Shown here: positions 57,312 through 64,000 of the stretch, piece after piece | Layout of the letters: every line of letters begins with the position of its first letter | Numbering within the stretch: the first letter of the stretch is position 1 | Assembly: GCF_010233585.1 (NCBI RefSeq) | Contig: NZ_CP045997.1 | Span: 3,745,779 to 3,809,778, forward strand | Length of the DNA: 64,000 nt | Direction: 5' to 3' | Source: Spirosoma endbachense | GTDB taxonomy: Bacteria > Bacteroidota > Bacteroidia > Cytophagales > Spirosomataceae | Notes under the pieces: generated by a model | Databases searched by the model: none | Told to the model about the DNA's origin: nothing | What the model saw: the letters and a program-made list of their open reading frames with translations, nothing else | Position numbers and translations under genes: made by a program

Positions 57312-57956
57312 CTACTGTTGTCTTCGTCCTAGCTTTTCATCCCACCAGCGATTAGAGTCAAAGGTGTCTGAAAGGTAGATTCGGCTCACGGGGTCATCGG
57401 TCGGGGCATATAGACTGTTTCCCTCAATAGCACGGATTAAGGGTATAAGCTGATCGTGGGTAAACTGAAACCTTGGGTGACGTATTACTAGTTGTCTAGC
57501 CTGTCGTTGGGCTTCTGCTCGAATTCGACCCGTATTACGCCTTCTCCCCTCAAGGTGTAGAATGACCGCTGCTTCGGCTATATAAGCAGCGCTTTCATCC
57601 AGATATCGGCTATGGATTCCAATTCCAGCCCGGTCAATAGCAGCATGTGTTGCCTCATGAATGACAGCAGATCGGCCAATATCCATATTTAATACAGACG
57701 AACGCAAAAAAACAAATTGATTGGTAACGGTGTCATATGCGGCTAATTGGTCCGGATCATCAAAGGCATCCACATAATCGAAGTTAATTCGACCCTGTTC
57801 AATAGCTGCTGCGACTCCTCGATAAGCATTAGGGTAAATATGAATGTCAGGGCTGCTATTACCACTGAGCAATTGAAAGTTTAATACATCGATATATCGG
57901 GGGTTTCTTAACGTATCAATAATAGCCTGTTGAAAAGCAACATATTGTGGGTCCAT
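57312..57956 (-). CDS. Putative HExxH zinc metalloprotease (phage cargo, reverse strand)
   Basis: A 214-residue protein from the ATG at 57956 (a TTG nine bases upstream is in frame). The middle contains SAVIHEATHAAIDRAG, an HExxH zinc motif within a predicted helix, and 20 residues further LDESAAYIAEAAVI, whose Glu could be the third zinc ligand of a gluzincin. No signal peptide or membrane segment is seen, so it would act in the cytosol unless exported otherwise. It is encoded against the phage structural genes, between terL and portal, with an operator-like palindrome in its upstream region. No named family recognised. Function unknown. Confidence 0.7.
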   Translation of the reverse strand: MDPQYVAFQQAIIDTLRNPRYIDVLNFQLLSGNSSPDIHIYPNAYRGVAAAIEQGRINFDYVDAFDDPDQLAAYDTVTNQFVFLRSSVLNMDIGRSAVIHEATHAAIDRAGIGIHSRYLDESAAYIAEAAVILHLEGRRRNTGRIRAEAQRQARQLVIRHPRFQFTHDQLIPLIRAIEGNSLYAPTDDPVSRIYLSDTFDSNRWWDEKLGRRQQ

Positions 57957-58112
57957 GGACTTCAAGAGTATGGTGAGGGATAGATTTAACTAAGCTAGAT
58001 GATTCAAAGACGTGTTAGGCAATCGCTTTAGTTACCGGTAATGGGAGAATAAATGTCGATTGATCTCCTACTAGAGGCAGTTGCTGTATATCACTAATAA
58101 AATGCTAGCTGC

Positions 58113-58159
58113 AAATTGTCTCAGTTTGCGCCCATTTCTGTCTCATACTGAGACAATTT
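58113..58159. promoter_or_regulatory. Operator-like palindrome with three TGTCTCA half-sites
   Basis: AAATTGTCTCAGT (58113-58125) and ACTGAGACAATTT (58147-58159) are perfect 13-bp inverted arms. A third half-site TGTCTCA (58139-58145) forms a tighter palindrome TGTCTCA-TAC-TGAGACA... with the right arm. It sits between the divergent protease-like gene (start 57956) and the 116-residue gene (start 58210). The arrangement fits a repressor-bound operator. The binding protein is not identified. Confidence 0.65.
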
Positions 58160-58209
58160 CCCTCTCTCCTTCCGGTACTTTTACGATTACCTAACGTAAC
58201 TGTACTTGT

Positions 58210-58560
58210 ATGACTCTTGAGCAACTAAAACACTATCAACCCGGTAGTCAGGTGACGGCTTGTTGCCAATTATCGGACAAATCGATCGCCTACCGCAGTC
58301 TCGACGAGACGGATCGCCACCAGGTACCTGTTACCGATGAATTTACCCGAAAAACGCGCTATACTGTATCTGGACAGGTCGTTGGTGTTGAAGAAGGCGA
58401 GAAATACAATTTTTTTATTTTACGCCTGTTTGGGGAAGCCGCTGTCATTGGTCAGGTCAGATCAGGCTTGAAGGTGATTGGTACCGAAAAACGGATCAAA
58501 ATCGCCCGAGTGCCGGTATCCGCGATTCTGCGAGTCGATTCCCATCCCTTTGGGCTATGA
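58210..58560 (+). CDS. Hypothetical protein of the cargo island
   Basis: A 116-residue protein (MTLEQLKHYQPGSQVTACCQ) with beta-strand-rich sequence (FTRKTRYTVSGQVVGVEEGE, FFILRLFGEAAVIG). No family recognised. Its stop codon overlaps the next start by 4 bp (ATGA). It is divergent from the protease-like gene across the palindrome and may be its partner or regulator, but no helix-turn-helix is obvious. Confidence 0.6.
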   Translation: MTLEQLKHYQPGSQVTACCQLSDKSIAYRSLDETDRHQVPVTDEFTRKTRYTVSGQVVGVEEGEKYNFFILRLFGEAAVIGQVRSGLKVIGTEKRIKIARVPVSAILRVDSHPFGL

Positions 58561-58838
58561 TGCGGGTGCCTACACTGCCGATTGACCCGCATTGCCGGGA
58601 AATCGCCGAGTTCTTCGTAAAATTTCGCACAATCGAGGGATTTGTGGCTGTTTTTGAGCAGAAATTGACCGATTTACGAATTCTCTCAAAGAAACGGGAT
58701 GTCAAACGGGCGGCTTATTACGCCACCGAACAGCTCTATGCTCAGCTGTATAATGAAGGCGAGCCCCGTTTTCGGGACAGTGAAAGCTTTTTTCATGCCC
58801 GTCGAAACCACTTAAAACGTAAAAAAGGAGAAAGTTGA
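58557..58838 (+). CDS. Hypothetical protein of the cargo island
   Basis: A 93-residue protein (MMRVPTLPIDPHCREIAEFF) that becomes strongly basic at the C-terminus (SFFHARRNHLKRKKGES). Mostly helical. No family recognised. Translationally coupled to the upstream gene. A gap of 114 bp follows before the portal gene. Confidence 0.6.
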   Translation: MMRVPTLPIDPHCREIAEFFVKFRTIEGFVAVFEQKLTDLRILSKKRDVKRAAYYATEQLYAQLYNEGEPRFRDSESFFHARRNHLKRKKGES

Positions 58839-58952
58839 GCCCAATCGGTACGCGCGTTCATGTAAAGTCAGAACCCAGCGACTGAACTTCGAGCCATTGC
58901 TTTAAGCAGAAATACATTGAGGCATATGTAATCCCCATTCTTTCTCCTTTAA

Positions 58953-60347
58953 ATGTCGGGATTAGCAACACGGGCTTGGAATTTATTAACAGGGGCAGCT
59001 ACGGCTAATAGCGCCCCTATGCCCGTTGCGTATAGTGATGAGCGTTCAGCAGAATTGCCCGCTGAGGTCCGTTCGCTCGAAAATCCAGCGGTACCCCTTT
59101 CACAAATGACCTCCTGGGGTGATTTGACGGGCCATGTATCGGGCGGCTCCCATGCGGGGGTAACCGTTACACCCGAATCAGCCATGCGCGTTTCGGCGGT
59201 TTATGCCAGTATCAACCGCATCGCTTCGACGGTGGCCATGCTGCCCATTGGGGTCTACAAAGAGACCAAATACGGTCGGGATCTGGACAAAAAAGATCCC
59301 TTGCAGCAGCTATTTGTCCATGGACTGGACGAGCTGATGAACCGCTTTGATTTCATGTACATACTGGTGGCTACGTGCCTGGCACGGGGCAACGCCTATG
59401 CCTGGATTGAGCGGGATCCCTACATGAAACCCCTGCAGGTCCGGTTTCTCGAACCCGGCGATTGCCAGCCGATCTATGTCAATATGGGTCGCCAGCGTTA
59501 TCTCTACTATAATGTGTTTGGTGAAATCGTCGATAAACGCGATATCATTCACATTCGCTGTCTGGGTACCAACGGCATCGAAGGAAAAAGCCCCATTGAG
59601 CTCTTTGCCAATGGCATTGGGCTATCCCTGGCGGCCGAGGAATTCGGGGCTCGTTTTTTTGGTCAGGGTGCTGGTGGCATGGGTGTGCTGGAAACGGGTA
59701 AAGTATTTAAAGAGCAAACAACTGTTGACCGGTTGCGCAAGCAGTTTGCCGAGCGGCAGACCGGCCTCCAGAATGCCCATAGGCCCTTGATTCTGGAGGA
59801 TGGCATGACCTATAAATCGGTTACGATTCCGCCTAATCATGCCCAGTTTATCGAAACGCGCAACTTTCAGGTAGAAGACATTGCCCGCATGTACGGCGTG
59901 CCTCAGCACAAAATCGGTAAGCTGGACCGCTCGACGAATAACAACATCGAGCACCAGAACAAAGAGTTTATTACCGATACCATTCTGCCCTGGACCGAGC
60001 GGATCCGTCAGGAATTCGAAGGCAAGCTGATCGCTGAACTCGACAAAGAAACCAAAGAGGTTGTGTTTGATTTTGACTTCCTGCTGCGCGGGGATGCAAC
60101 CGCTGAAGCTGCTCAGACCCAGGCCCTGTTCAATACGGGCTCGATTACTCAGAACGAGATTCGGTACCGCAACAACCTCAACCGGTTGCCGGGCCTGGAT
60201 GATACGTTCGTGCAAATGAACATGCAACGGGTATTGCCGGGCTCGCACATGGGTGCGCCCGATCCGTCCGCATCTCCTGAAACTACACCGTCGGCCGCGG
60301 ACAAAACCAGGCCAGCTGCCGACACTAAACCAGCTGCTGACGCATGA
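58953..60347 (+). CDS. HK97-family phage portal protein
   Basis: A 464-residue portal that forms the dodecameric ring through which DNA enters the head. Family segments: VTPESAMRVSAVYASINRIA, LLVATCLARGNAY-type (LVATCLARGNAYAWIERD), IIHIRCLGTNGIEGKSPIEL and IARMYGVPQHKIGKLDRST, then a C-terminal low-complexity tail rich in Pro, Ala and Thr. It overlaps the prohead protease gene by 4 bp. Confidence 0.95.
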   Translation: MSGLATRAWNLLTGAATANSAPMPVAYSDERSAELPAEVRSLENPAVPLSQMTSWGDLTGHVSGGSHAGVTVTPESAMRVSAVYASINRIASTVAMLPIGVYKETKYGRDLDKKDPLQQLFVHGLDELMNRFDFMYILVATCLARGNAYAWIERDPYMKPLQVRFLEPGDCQPIYVNMGRQRYLYYNVFGEIVDKRDIIHIRCLGTNGIEGKSPIELFANGIGLSLAAEEFGARFFGQGAGGMGVLETGKVFKEQTTVDRLRKQFAERQTGLQNAHRPLILEDGMTYKSVTIPPNHAQFIETRNFQVEDIARMYGVPQHKIGKLDRSTNNNIEHQNKEFITDTILPWTERIRQEFEGKLIAELDKETKEVVFDFDFLLRGDATAEAAQTQALFNTGSITQNEIRYRNNLNRLPGLDDTFVQMNMQRVLPGSHMGAPDPSASPETTPSAADKTRPAADTKPAADA

Positions 60348-61336
60348 GCGAGCAACTAGCCACTGTCGAAGAACGGCTCTATAAAACCATTGTCACCGTC
60401 GAGGAACGGGCCGCTGCCGAGGGTGGTGGTAAATTCTTTATCGGTACCGGCATTGTGTTTAACCAGCCTTCCCGTCCGCTCTATGATCAGAAGCGGGGGA
60501 TGTTTCAGGAAATTATTGAACCGGGCGCTATCGATGACGATACCGATCTGTCAGAAGTACTGGCCGTGTTCAATCACGACGAAAACCGGCTCTTAGGAGC
60601 GAATTACTCGGGTACGCTGACGTTTAAAACCACCGAAAAAGGCGTCGAGGTACGCATCCTCAAGCCCGAAAATACGGTCGGCAATGACTGTGAAGTGTGG
60701 GTCAACCGGGGCGATATCCGGGGCATGTCATTTAAGTTTTTTGTGGCCAAAGACCGCTGGGAAACCAAAGACAACGTCCTCTATCGCTACGTTGAGAAGA
60801 TCTCCAAACTCATGGATCTGTCGCTGGTGACTCGGGCGGCTTATCTGCAAACGACAATTAATGTGGCCGCAGCAACGCGGTCCTATACCGATGCGATGGA
60901 TCAGCAGGCTGCTACTCGGGGTATGTATTTCCGCGAAAAACGGCAACTCAACGAAAACGACCAGGCCTTTCTGACCGGGCTTGTCGCTCAGATGCAAACG
61001 CAGGTCGATTTCATTTCCACGGCCGTCTCGAAGCTGACCAATAGCAATCTCAAGCGACTGGCCGCAGGTCGGTTAAGCGATTTGATCTATCAGCAAAGCT
61101 GGATCGAGGAAACGATCGCGGAACTAACCGAAGCCACACTGGAAACGGCGGGTAGTGAGACAGAAGAAGGTCGCAGTAAGCCCGAAACCGGCGAAACAGC
61201 GACAGAACAAACTACTACTGAAAATCCCGAGACGCGCTCGACTGAGCCGTCCGAAGAAATCCATTCCGGGGATTCACAAGGGCACCCCCTGGAGTGGTAT
61301 ATCCGTAAAAATAATGCCCATCGTAACTCTTTATAA
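60344..61336 (+). CDS. HK97-family prohead protease
   Basis: A 330-residue S78-type serine protease that removes scaffold sequences before capsid expansion. Catalytic His in LAVFNHDENRLLG and Ser in RGDIRGMSFKFF, with LMDLSLVTRAAYLQTTINVA after it. The C-terminal 120 residues are Glu/Thr-rich (ETAGSETEEGRSKPETGETA) and may be a scaffold-like extension, which would explain why it is longer than the roughly 200-residue core. Confidence 0.93.
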   Translation: MSEQLATVEERLYKTIVTVEERAAAEGGGKFFIGTGIVFNQPSRPLYDQKRGMFQEIIEPGAIDDDTDLSEVLAVFNHDENRLLGANYSGTLTFKTTEKGVEVRILKPENTVGNDCEVWVNRGDIRGMSFKFFVAKDRWETKDNVLYRYVEKISKLMDLSLVTRAAYLQTTINVAAATRSYTDAMDQQAATRGMYFREKRQLNENDQAFLTGLVAQMQTQVDFISTAVSKLTNSNLKRLAAGRLSDLIYQQSWIEETIAELTEATLETAGSETEEGRSKPETGETATEQTTTENPETRSTEPSEEIHSGDSQGHPLEWYIRKNNAHRNSL

Positions 61337-61338
61337 CT

Positions 61339-62604
61339 ATGTCAGTAGACAAACTGAAAGCCCTTCAGGAACAGAAAGGGCGTATTGTAGCGGAGCAGCG
61401 GTCGCTCATCGACAAAGCTGAAACGGAGAACAGCCGTGCTTTTTCTGCTGAGGAACGTTCTCAGTTTGATAAACACGACAGCGATATTGCCGATATCGAT
61501 CGAAAAATCGCCCATTTTCAACGTGAGGAAGCCGATCAGCGGGCTGTTGCCGATGCGGCCAACAAAGCGCAGGAAGAAAAGCGGGCTCAAACCGATGAAA
61601 AAACGGCCGAAACAGCGCACAAACAGGCTTTTGATGCCTATCTGCGTTATGGTGTTGCCGATATGACCGAAGCCGAAAAACGGGCACTGGGTGGCTTTGT
61701 GAAAGCAGTTGAAGGCAATGGCCCTGAAACGCGGGCCCAGAGTTCGGGGTCGGGTGCCGCTGGTGGCTACACGGTACCCCGTGAGTTCTCCAATGAGCTC
61801 GAGATTGCTCTGAAAGCCTACGGCGGCATGCTGGAACTGGGCCGCATCTGGGGCACGGGTACTGGGGCGACGGTGGATTGGCCAACGCTCGATGACACAG
61901 CCACGAAAGGTCGTTTGCTTGCCTCGGGTACCGATGCCACAACGGGTTCGACGGACCTTGGCTTTGGCTCCAAAACACTGGGCGCTTACACCTACACCTC
62001 GGACGTGATCAAAGTCGATAACGCCCTGATTCAGGATTCAGCGTTCAACTTGGGCGCCCTGATCACGGAAGCCATGGGTATTCGGTTTGGCCGTGTTCAG
62101 AATGATCACTACACCAAAGCCGATGGTACCAACAAACCAGAAGGAGTCATCATCAATGCAGGTGTCTTTAACACGGGTGTAGCCGGGACGGCTTTAACCG
62201 CTGACAATCTGTTAGATCTGCTCCATGCAATCAACCGGGCGTACCGTAAAAACGGCAAATTCACGTTCAACGATTTGACGCTGGCCGCTATCCGTAAGTT
62301 GAAAGACAGCCAGGGCCGCTACATCTGGCAGATGGGTGACATTCAGAAAGGAACACCCGAGAATCTGTGGGGCTACCAGTATGTGGTCAATGATGACCTG
62401 GCTGATATAGGCCTCAGCGCGAAGTCGGTCGGTTTCGGCGATTTCAGCAAATACATCATCCGTAACGTGGCTTCGCCCCTGATCATCCGGTTGACCGAGC
62501 GTTTTGCTGAGTTCAACCAGACAGCCTACGTAGGCTTTATGCGGACGGATGCCAAGCTGATCAATACGGGAGCTGTTAAGTTCCTCCAGCACGCAGCCAG
62601 CTAA
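61339..62604 (+). CDS. HK97-fold major capsid protein
   Basis: A 421-residue capsid subunit. The N-terminal 100 residues form a charged coiled coil (delta domain; EKQKGRIVAEQRSLID-type heptads, then AHFQREEADQRAVADAANKA) probably removed by the prohead protease. The mature part begins near SGSGAAGGYTVPREFSNELE. The capsid core includes TVDWPTLDDTATKGRLLASG, YTSDVIKVDNALIQDSAFNL and VGFMRTDAKLINTGAVKFL. It starts 2 bp after the protease gene. Confidence 0.95.
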   Translation: MSVDKLKALQEQKGRIVAEQRSLIDKAETENSRAFSAEERSQFDKHDSDIADIDRKIAHFQREEADQRAVADAANKAQEEKRAQTDEKTAETAHKQAFDAYLRYGVADMTEAEKRALGGFVKAVEGNGPETRAQSSGSGAAGGYTVPREFSNELEIALKAYGGMLELGRIWGTGTGATVDWPTLDDTATKGRLLASGTDATTGSTDLGFGSKTLGAYTYTSDVIKVDNALIQDSAFNLGALITEAMGIRFGRVQNDHYTKADGTNKPEGVIINAGVFNTGVAGTALTADNLLDLLHAINRAYRKNGKFTFNDLTLAAIRKLKDSQGRYIWQMGDIQKGTPENLWGYQYVVNDDLADIGLSAKSVGFGDFSKYIIRNVASPLIIRLTERFAEFNQTAYVGFMRTDAKLINTGAVKFLQHAAS

Positions 62605-63011
62605 TGCACATTAAAGTACTAACCTCCTGCTCTGGACTCAACTTCTCGTTTCACCTTGACCAGGTGGTTCGTGAAGTTGATCCGGTAGTGGGGACCGATC
62701 TGGTGAAGCACCAGTTGGCCATTGAGGTAGACGATGAAGGAAAATCCATTGTGGTCATTCCAGAAGAAACGGACCCGGATGCTGAAAATCCCGATGACTC
62801 ATCGGAAGGCTCCAAGGCAGACGATTCGGCGGAAAATGACCTAGATGATTCGACCCAGGAGACGATGAATGAGGAAACCAACCAGCAGCAGTCGGACGAA
62901 GAAAAAGTCGAGACAGCAACGGTAGCCGCTTCAGGTGAAACCGCCCAGGTACAAACCGAGAAGGCCGCCAAGTCGACTGGTAAGTCAAAAACCGAAGCTC
63001 AACCGAAGTAA
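62604..63011 (+). CDS. Small acidic phage structural protein
   Basis: A 135-residue protein. The N-terminal third (HIKVLTSCSGLNFSFHLDQV) is ordered and resembles short proteins that follow capsid genes. The rest is a low-complexity Asp/Glu/Ser/Thr tail ending in Lys (KSTGKSKTEAQPK). It overlaps the capsid stop and the next start by 1 bp each (TAATG). Possibly a decoration or stopper protein. No firm family. Confidence 0.65.
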   Translation: MHIKVLTSCSGLNFSFHLDQVVREVDPVVGTDLVKHQLAIEVDDEGKSIVVIPEETDPDAENPDDSSEGSKADDSAENDLDDSTQETMNEETNQQQSDEEKVETATVAASGETAQVQTEKAAKSTGKSKTEAQPK

Positions 63012-63556
63012 TGCTCACTGCCCGCCTGAAACAGCCCACTGTTCCCTTCGAACCATGCATCGACGGCGCTACCGCCTGCGACTGGATTCGGATCGATCGG
63101 GACAGTGTGGCCGATAAAGGGCAGGCGGTCAGTCTGGTGCAAGCAGCGATGGCCTGGGCGGAAAGCTTCAGCAAGCAGCCCCTGTTCGCCCGCGATTACT
63201 ACGGGTATGGGGATAGTTTCTGTTCTGCACAGCTGCACAGTCTGAATGTGCAGACGGTTTCAGCCATTCACTACCAGCAGGAAACAGCCGACTGGGTTGA
63301 ATTGCCCACCACTGCCTACCGCTGGCAGGAAACGGGGGAGATTCAGTTTCTGCCAGCAGCCTATTCGATTCGGGGTGTCACCCGCATTCGGGTCAGCTAC
63401 CGGGCAGGCTACGAGCCAGCTGAACTGCCCGCTGATATTTTGCAGGTGGTGAGGCTGTTGATCGGCCGCTGGTATGACAACCGGGCCGATGAGCGCAAAC
63501 AGGTACCCTCCCAGGCTGAATGGATGATGGAGAGTTACGTTTTACCGATTTTATAA
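63011..63556 (+). CDS. Phage head-tail connector (gp6/gp15-like)
   Basis: A 181-residue protein with SLVQAAMAWAESFSKQPLFA, the middle LPTTAYRWQETGEIQFLP and IRVSYRAGYEPAELPADILQ followed by VVRLLIGRWYDNRAD. The RVxYRAGY...LPxDIxQAvxxLxxxWYxNR pattern is diagnostic for gp6-like adaptors that bind the portal ring. It stands where this component is expected in HK97-like modules. Confidence 0.88.
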   Translation: MLTARLKQPTVPFEPCIDGATACDWIRIDRDSVADKGQAVSLVQAAMAWAESFSKQPLFARDYYGYGDSFCSAQLHSLNVQTVSAIHYQQETADWVELPTTAYRWQETGEIQFLPAAYSIRGVTRIRVSYRAGYEPAELPADILQVVRLLIGRWYDNRADERKQVPSQAEWMMESYVLPIL

Positions 63557-63558
63557 TC

Positions 63559-63918
63559 ATGGCAAAAGCACTGCAACCGGGCGATCTGGACCGAAAGCTG
63601 AGTCTGTTCACGATGGATGCTCATAAAAACGGCAAAGGTGAATCGATTGGCAAATCCGAAAGCCCATTTGTTGAGAACCTCCCTTGCCGCAAACGCGAAC
63701 GGGGTGGTGTGGAAACGGGTGGCGATGGATCGGGGAGCCCAGCGGCTTCGCGCGAAACGGCCTATGGGCTGGTTGACTTCGATATTCGGTACCGTACTGA
63801 TTTGTTGCCGACCATGATTCTCAAATGCGAAGGGGTACTATATGATATCCTCAACATCAGTGAGATGCCAGGGCCGCGCCGGCAGTGGTTAACGATCGAA
63901 ACCCAGAAACATGATTGA
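63559..63918 (+). CDS. Phage head closure / head-tail adaptor protein
   Basis: A 119-residue protein from the ATG at 63559 (MAKALQPGDLDRKLSLFTMD), 2 bp after the connector stop codon. An upstream start in frame would overlap the connector by 37 bp. GDLDRKLSLFT, FDIRYRTDLLPTMILKCEGV, YDILNISEMPGPRRQWLTIE match the SPP1 gp16-like head-tail joining family. Ends in TGA overlapping the next start. Confidence 0.88.
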   Translation: MAKALQPGDLDRKLSLFTMDAHKNGKGESIGKSESPFVENLPCRKRERGGVETGGDGSGSPAASRETAYGLVDFDIRYRTDLLPTMILKCEGVLYDILNISEMPGPRRQWLTIETQKHD

Positions 63919-64000
63919 TGAGGGAGACCATCGACACCCGCGAATTGTTTGTCGTCGATCGAAAACTGGCCCGAACGGGCCGTGTGGTCGATGCCCGGTT
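63918..64000 (+). CDS. Start of the next phage gene (partial)
   Basis: An ATG at 63918 overlaps the previous stop codon (ATGA) and opens MRETIDTRELFVVDRKLART to the window end without a stop. By position it could be an HK97 gp10-like or other tail-assembly protein, but 27 residues are too few to tell. Confidence 0.55.
   Translation, partial: MRETIDTRELFVVDRKLARTGRVVDAR

Larger units (their letters stand above)
48669..64000 (+). mobile_element. Prophage (left part) with HK97-type head module
   Basis: Phage genes run from the leftward repressor (48669) to the window edge: repressor and divergent early operon, Rad52-like annealing protein, HNH endonuclease, terminase small (P27 type) and large subunits, HK97-type portal, prohead protease and capsid, connector and head closure proteins. 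Gene order from HNH to head closure is the standard HK97-like packaging order, interrupted by a cargo island at 57312-58838. The left boundary must lie between pseB and the repressor or slightly inside. I found no integrase and no attachment repeat in the window. The right end, tail and lysis genes are outside it. Confidence 0.9.

Overview
The window comes from the chromosome of a Bacteroidota bacterium, most likely of the Cytophagales (Spirosoma-like). This rests on two SusC/SusD pairs, a type IX secretion plug protein, a DUF3276 PUR-like protein, a CcsA plus CcmD-like pair, weak or absent Shine-Dalgarno sites, and several promoters of the TTTG-N19-TAnnTTTG type used by the Bacteroidota primary sigma factor. 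No 16S or other marker gene is present, so the genus is an inference.

Region 1 (1-37300) is ordinary host chromosome. In order it holds the N-terminal part of signal peptidase I, an osmolyte ABC importer (with a DUF427 gene), a CocE-type serine hydrolase, a cytochrome c assembly pair, and a first SusD/SusC outer-membrane uptake pair. An AT-rich, gene-poor stretch with small orphan genes follows (12.4-14.5 kb). Next come a Tat-exported sugar isomerase-like protein, a bacterial FAN1-type nuclease, a pair of membrane proteins, phosphoglycerate kinase, OmpA, and a second SusD/SusC pair. The region closes with a bestrophin channel, the T9SS plug, YchF, a DUF3276 protein, RlpA, a DUF58 protein, a TlpA-like thioredoxin, a YdcF protein and phosphofructokinase. 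Intergenic spaces here are rich in long hairpins, which fall into at least two recurring families.

Region 2 (37485-48579) is one long leftward surface-glycan cluster. It encodes a complete pathway to CMP-pseudaminic acid (PseB, C, F, G, H, I), followed by a Wzx-like flippase, two methyltransferases and two glycosyltransferases. The product is most simply a pseudaminic-acid-containing polysaccharide or glycoprotein glycan.

Region 3 (about 48600 to the right edge) is the left part of a tailed-phage prophage of the HK97 head type. A leftward XRE repressor and a rightward early operon are separated by a symmetric operator/promoter region. The early operon starts with a Rad52-like annealing protein followed by small unknown genes. 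Then come HNH endonuclease, a PLD-like protein, terminase small and large subunits, portal, prohead protease, major capsid, head-tail connector and head closure genes. Two cargo (moron) islands interrupt it: 51586-52938, and 57312-58838 between terminase and portal. The second holds a leftward HExxH metalloprotease-like gene and an operator-like palindrome. Integrase, lysis and tail genes are not in the window. The prophage starts less than 100 bp from pseB, so the glycan operon and the phage repressor share a very short junction.

The most unusual observations are: a circularly permuted substrate-binding domain fused to the osmolyte permease; two families of long intergenic palindromes, one of which supplies stop codons of neighbouring genes; a four-hairpin array at 7.25-7.43 kb; the symmetric phage switch; and the two reverse-oriented phage cargo genes.
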